This document shows positions 3,993 through 7,296 of a DNA stretch of 7,296 nucleotides, piece by piece. The position numbers were made by a program, and so were the translations under genes. How positions within the stretch are numbered: the stretch's first letter is position 1; every line of letters starts with the position of its first letter. Source of the stretch: Immundisolibacter sp. (lineage in GTDB: Bacteria; Pseudomonadota; Gammaproteobacteria; Immundisolibacterales; Immundisolibacteraceae); contig NZ_JBFIII010000118.1 in assembly GCF_041601295.1 (NCBI RefSeq), forward strand, positions 1-7,296. The letters run 5' to 3'. The notes beneath the pieces are model-generated. The model saw nothing but the letters and a program-made list of their open reading frames with translations, searched no databases and had not been told where the DNA came from.

Positions 3993-6511
3993 GATGGCTC
4001 GGCCGGAACCTGCAACAGCGAATGCGGCACCAACGGTGGCTGGAAATGCGCGATCGCAATGGCGTCGGACAGCTCCCGCAGCAGGTATTCGCCGCGACCC
4101 AGGAACTGGTCCAGGGCCGGTCGGTCGAGCCCGGTCGCAATGTCCAGCTCAGCCAGATCCAGCAGGCGCAGCCGGCTGGCCACTTCCAGCGCGAGCCTTC
4201 CGCTGGCGTCCAGCTGCGCGTTATCGACGGGGCGAGGCAACGCAGCCAGGTGTTGTTCGATTCCCTGCACCTGACACATCATGCCGCGCGGCTGACGTGG
4301 ATCGAGCAGCAGCAACTCCAGCGCCACCCTCAGTTGCGGCTGGTTCTGGCGGTAACGGCGGTAGGCCGGCAGACAGTCACAGAAACCAAGCGCTGCTTCG
4401 ACGAGCGGTGGCGCGGGCAGCTCGGGCGCCGTGATGCAAAGCAGACCGCGCAGAGCCACGCTGAGGCTCTGACCGCGCTCGATGCACCGACCAAGCTCCA
4501 GGAAGTGCCAGCCGGCATCCTGTTCCGTGGACGCGTTCAGGGCGCCGGAAACCGCCAGCAGGCCATGCATCAACTGCTGCGTGACCTGGGTGGTGTATTC
4601 GGGGGTCGCCAGGTCCGCGCGCAGGCTTGCAAGCGGCGTTGGCAAATCTGCCAGCAGATGCAGCGCATCCTCTGGCAGACGCTCGCGCACGGCCTCGGCG
4701 GCCTGCGCCAGTGCCTGCAGGTCGAAGGCCACGCTGCCGGCGTGGTTACGATCGGCAAGCAGGGTCGTCAGCAGGCTGGGGAGGGCTGTGCCGTCTGCTT
4801 CCTGGTGGACCAAATCCGGGTGGTTGGCGGTCATGCGGGTCAGGGTTTGCATCAGCAGGTGCAGCCTGTTCCCAGCGCCCGGTTCTGGCGTCGCATCGTT
4901 ATCGGCGAGCTGTCCCAGCGTCAGCCGCAGCAGCCGAAGGCTGGCGCCGGCACGCTCCAGATAGCGACCTACCCAGAACAGGTTCTCCGCCGCACGTCGC
5001 GGCAGACCGCCATGCGCGGCACCGGTCGGCGGCGTGGCTGGCACGTATACCGCCTCGGTTTCCGGCTCGCTGGCCAATACCCAGACATCCTTGCCCATGG
5101 CGCCGGCCTGGTTGCTGATGAACAGCGTGTCAGCCTGCGGAGCGACGCGGGCGAAGCCGCCCGGCAGCACCCGGTAGCCGTCGTTGCCGGCGGTCAAAAA
5201 GGCGCGCAACAGGACCGGTCGCATGCCCAGTGACCTGCCGCCGAACGACGGCGTCGGGATCGGTGCCACGGCTGCTTGCGCCGCGAACTGGGCAGGCCGG
5301 GCCAGCAGGCGCTCGCGCCAGACCGCCAGCTCCCTGGGCTTCAGATTGGCACCGAACACGGACCGTTCGCCAGGTCGTCGCTGCAGGCGTTTGATGACCA
5401 GCTGCGGCAGATGAGCGAGGACGTGATCCAGCTGCTGCGGGTCACCGCACCAGTAACTTTCCACGCTTGGGAGGCGCAGGTCCTCGCCCAGAAAATGCCG
5501 CGCCAGCGACGGCAGGTAGGCGCCGAGCGCGGGATTTTCAAGCACCCCGCTGCCCAGTGGGTTGACCACGCTGACCTGGCGGCGGCGTGCCGCCTCCACC
5601 AGACCGGGTACGCCCAGGAATGAGTCGGCCCGAAGTTCCAGCGGATCGCACCAGGCGTCGTCGACCCGGCGCCACAGCACGTCTATGGGCGTCAGGCCGC
5701 CCAAAGCCCGCAGGTACAGCCGGCCACCGCGCATGACCAGGTCCGAGCCTTCTACCAGCTCCAGGCCAAGTTGCTCGGCCAGCAGAGCTTGTTCGTAATA
5801 GGTTTCATTGCGTACGCCCGGCGTGAGTAGCGCCAGGGCCGGGTCGTCGCGGGCCGCCGCCGGCGCGGAAGCAACCAGGTTGCCACGCAGAGCGCGCAGG
5901 AACGGTTCCTGGCGGTGAACTTGGGCGTCGCGGTAGAGACTCGGCAGCACCCGCGCGGTGACGCGGCGGTTTTCCAATGCATAGCCGATGCCCGACGGTG
6001 CCTGGGTGCGGTCTGCCATCACCCAGGTTTGCCCCGCGCCATCGCGCACCAGATCGGCGGCGTACAGCGGCAGCTGATGTGCGGCGGGCAGGCGAATGTC
6101 CTGGCACGCGCGCAGAAAACCGCCATGACCGAACACCAGCGCCGGTGGCAGCAGGCCACGGCGCAGTATGTCGCGTGGGCCGTACAGGTCGGTCAGGATC
6201 AGGTTCAGCAGTTCCGCGCGCTGCACCAGGCCGGCCTCGATGACGGCCCAATCTTCGCTGCCGACTAACAGCGGAACCACATCCAGCGGCCAGGGTTGGC
6301 GCACGCCGTTGGCGGCGCCATAGACGTTATAGGTAACGCCTGTTTCGTGCAGCAGGCGGCGCGCTTCCTGGGCACGGCCGGTGAGCGCCGCCGGTCCGAG
6401 CTCGCGCAGGGCTCGAGTCAGGCGTTGCCAGTGCGGATGCCGGTCGTCGTCCAGGGACAGGCCGTCCCAGCTGGAGTACGCACCGGTGGCGTCGCTGTGT
6501 TGGCTGTGCAT
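3989..6511 (-). CDS. Fused circularly permuted ATP-grasp / alpha-E (DUF403) protein
   Basis: About 840 residues, fusing two proteins that are separate genes in many bacteria (COG2308 and COG2307). Residues 20-490 are the circularly permuted type 2 ATP-grasp ligase: GVTYNVYG (58-65), DRTQAPSGIGYALENR (167-182), PGVRNETYYEQ (231-241), NPLGSGVLENP (317-327), VIKRL with a candidate nucleotide-contacting Lys374, and GKDVWVL (473-479). Residues 503-825 are the helical alpha-E domain, starting RAAENLFWVGRYLERA. ATP-grasp enzymes join a carboxylate to an amine using ATP; here the product is unknown and a peptide bond is predicted. No signal peptide or membrane segment is seen. The start is uncertain. 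The frame is open to a TTG at 6643, but that would overlap DUF2126 by 103 bases. ATG at 6511 is used here, while GTG at 6523 (GAGG 12 bases upstream) would add four residues and is equally plausible. It lies directly after DUF2126 and overlaps the transglutaminase gene by four bases. Confidence 0.94.
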   Translation of the reverse strand: MHSQHSDATGAYSSWDGLSLDDDRHPHWQRLTRALRELGPAALTGRAQEARRLLHETGVTYNVYGAANGVRQPWPLDVVPLLVGSEDWAVIEAGLVQRAELLNLILTDLYGPRDILRRGLLPPALVFGHGGFLRACQDIRLPAAHQLPLYAADLVRDGAGQTWVMADRTQAPSGIGYALENRRVTARVLPSLYRDAQVHRQEPFLRALRGNLVASAPAAARDDPALALLTPGVRNETYYEQALLAEQLGLELVEGSDLVMRGGRLYLRALGGLTPIDVLWRRVDDAWCDPLELRADSFLGVPGLVEAARRRQVSVVNPLGSGVLENPALGAYLPSLARHFLGEDLRLPSVESYWCGDPQQLDHVLAHLPQLVIKRLQRRPGERSVFGANLKPRELAVWRERLLARPAQFAAQAAVAPIPTPSFGGRSLGMRPVLLRAFLTAGNDGYRVLPGGFARVAPQADTLFISNQAGAMGKDVWVLASEPETEAVYVPATPPTGAAHGGLPRRAAENLFWVGRYLERAGASLRLLRLTLGQLADNDATPEPGAGNRLHLLMQTLTRMTANHPDLVHQEADGTALPSLLTTLLADRNHAGSVAFDLQALAQAAEAVRERLPEDALHLLADLPTPLASLRADLATPEYTTQVTQQLMHGLLAVSGALNASTEQDAGWHFLELGRCIERGQSLSVALRGLLCITAPELPAPPLVEAALGFCDCLPAYRRYRQNQPQLRVALELLLLDPRQPRGMMCQVQGIEQHLAALPRPVDNAQLDASGRLALEVASRLRLLDLAELDIATGLDRPALDQFLGRGEYLLRELSDAIAIAHFQPPLVPHSLLQVPAEPS

Positions 6512-6540
6512 GCCAGGGGTCACGGATGCAGCGGACCTCG

Positions 6541-7296
6541 TCAGCTCGGCTGCCAGCGCAGATCCAGCGTGTGCGGGTACTCCGCGTTGATCGCTTCGAA
6601 AGGCGGCAGCGCGCCGCCGCCTGGGGTATGTCCGTGATTCCAAAAACGCATGATGCGGCGGCCCTCGGCCTCATAGGCGTTGACCGGGAAGGCCTGGTAG
6701 TTCCGACCGCCCGGGTGGGCCACATGGTAGGTGCAAGCACCCACCGCGCGGCTATTCCATGTGTCGATGATATCGAACACCAGCGGCGCGTGAGAGCCAA
6801 TGGTCGGATGCAGGGCCGAGGGCGGGCTCCAGGCCCGGTAGCGCACGCCGGCCACCTGTTCACCGTGGGTGCCGGTCGGGCGCAGCGGAACCTGCCGGCC
6901 GTTGCAGGTAACAAGGTAACGTCCGTCGGTGGCGCCGCTCAGGCGCACCTGCAGGCGCTCGACCGACGAATCGACATAGCGGGCCGTGCCACCGGCCGTG
7001 GCTTCCTCGCCCATCACGTGCCAGGGTTCGAGCGCGGCGCGCACTTCGAGCGTCAGGTCGCCCACTTGCACCGATCCGTAGCGCGGGAAGCGGAACTCGA
7101 CGAACGGGTCCAACCAGTCGTCCTGAAACGGATAACCGGCCTCGCGCAGCTCGGCCAGCACGGCGCGCATGTCGGCAGTGACGTAATGCGGCAGCATGAA
7201 GCGGTCGTGCAGGCCGCTGCCCCAGCGCACCAGCGGCTGGCGGTAGGGCGTGCGCCAGAAGCGGGCCACCAGCGCGCGCAGCAGTAGGGCCTGGAA
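6541..7296 (-). CDS. DUF2126 (COG4196) protein, C-terminal part, cut by window edge
   Basis: The last 251 residues and the TGA stop of a gene that continues beyond base 7296. The frame is open to the edge; the GTG at 7269 is an internal valine codon (FQALLLRAL precedes it in frame), not a start. Family members are usually around 1100 residues with an N-terminal transglutaminase-like domain, so roughly three quarters is missing. Family motifs visible in the fragment are RWGSGLHDRFMLPHYV (24-39), EPWHVMGEEATAGGTARYVD (90-109), the TCNGRQVPLRPTGTHGEQVA block (130-149), LHPTIGSHAPLVFDIIDTWN (162-181) and YHVAHPGGRNYQAFPVNAYE (190-209). Many conserved His, Arg, Glu and Asp residues fit a catalytic module. 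As I recall, published genome analysis of amidoligases links such operons to a permuted glutamine-synthetase-like ligase, which this region may be. It is the first visible gene of the operon, and the next gene starts within 17-29 bases. Confidence 0.94.
   Translation of the reverse strand, partial: FQALLLRALVARFWRTPYRQPLVRWGSGLHDRFMLPHYVTADMRAVLAELREAGYPFQDDWLDPFVEFRFPRYGSVQVGDLTLEVRAALEPWHVMGEEATAGGTARYVDSSVERLQVRLSGATDGRYLVTCNGRQVPLRPTGTHGEQVAGVRYRAWSPPSALHPTIGSHAPLVFDIIDTWNSRAVGACTYHVAHPGGRNYQAFPVNAYEAEGRRIMRFWNHGHTPGGGALPPFEAINAEYPHTLDLRWQPS

Noticed and set aside
3857..5233. Plus-strand open frame of 458 codons, Gln- and Arg-rich
   Set aside because: It lies opposite the well-supported ATP-grasp/alpha-E and transglutaminase genes and resembles no family. 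Long antisense frames are common in GC-rich DNA.
6526..7287. Plus-strand open frame of 253 codons
   Set aside because: Mirror of the strongly conserved DUF2126 coding sequence. Composition (His, Gln, Arg and Ala rich) is typical of an antisense shadow.

Overview
The window is a GC-rich (judged by eye, above 60 %), gene-dense stretch of a bacterial chromosome. Gene content, short intergenic gaps and strong GC bias at third codon positions suggest a high-GC proteobacterium (beta or gamma). The genus cannot be fixed from the sequence. All seven recognisable genes lie on the minus strand, so transcription runs from base 7296 towards base 1. I saw no tRNA, rRNA, CRISPR array, insertion sequence or long repeat. 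No gene-free stretch exceeds 122 bases.

In transcription order, the first block (about 7296-2365) is a tightly packed operon of four genes. They are the 3' part of a DUF2126 (COG4196) gene, a fused circularly permuted ATP-grasp plus alpha-E (DUF403) protein, a transglutaminase-like protease, and a HugZ-like pyridoxamine-phosphate-oxidase-fold protein with a C-terminal DUF2470 domain. The joints are very tight: 17 or 29 bases after DUF2126 depending on the start chosen, a 4-base GTGA overlap, then a 1-base TAGTG overlap. The first three genes form a recurring bacterial cluster. Iyer, Aravind and colleagues predicted from genome comparison that it is an amidoligase/peptidase peptide-synthesis or peptide-tagging system. 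Its substrate is, to my knowledge, not established. The coupled HugZ-like gene is the least expected member.

The second block (2303-56) holds a fumarylacetoacetate-hydrolase-family enzyme 61 bases downstream of the operon, then a TetR-family repressor, then a glutathione S-transferase. A perfect 12-bp palindrome and a second interrupted palindrome of the same half-site lie in the 122-base gap just upstream of tetR, so autoregulation is likely. The pairing of an FAH-family hydrolase with a GST recalls ring-cleavage catabolism (maleylpyruvate or maleylacetoacetate isomerase plus hydrolase). However, no ring-cleavage dioxygenase is present and the GST lacks the typical zeta-class signature, so that link is weak.

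The transcript ends at a strong hairpin with A/T tracts on both sides (bases 7-46), which should terminate transcription from either direction. The most interesting part is the operon at 7296-2365, a poorly characterised predicted peptide-ligase system with an apparently added fourth gene.
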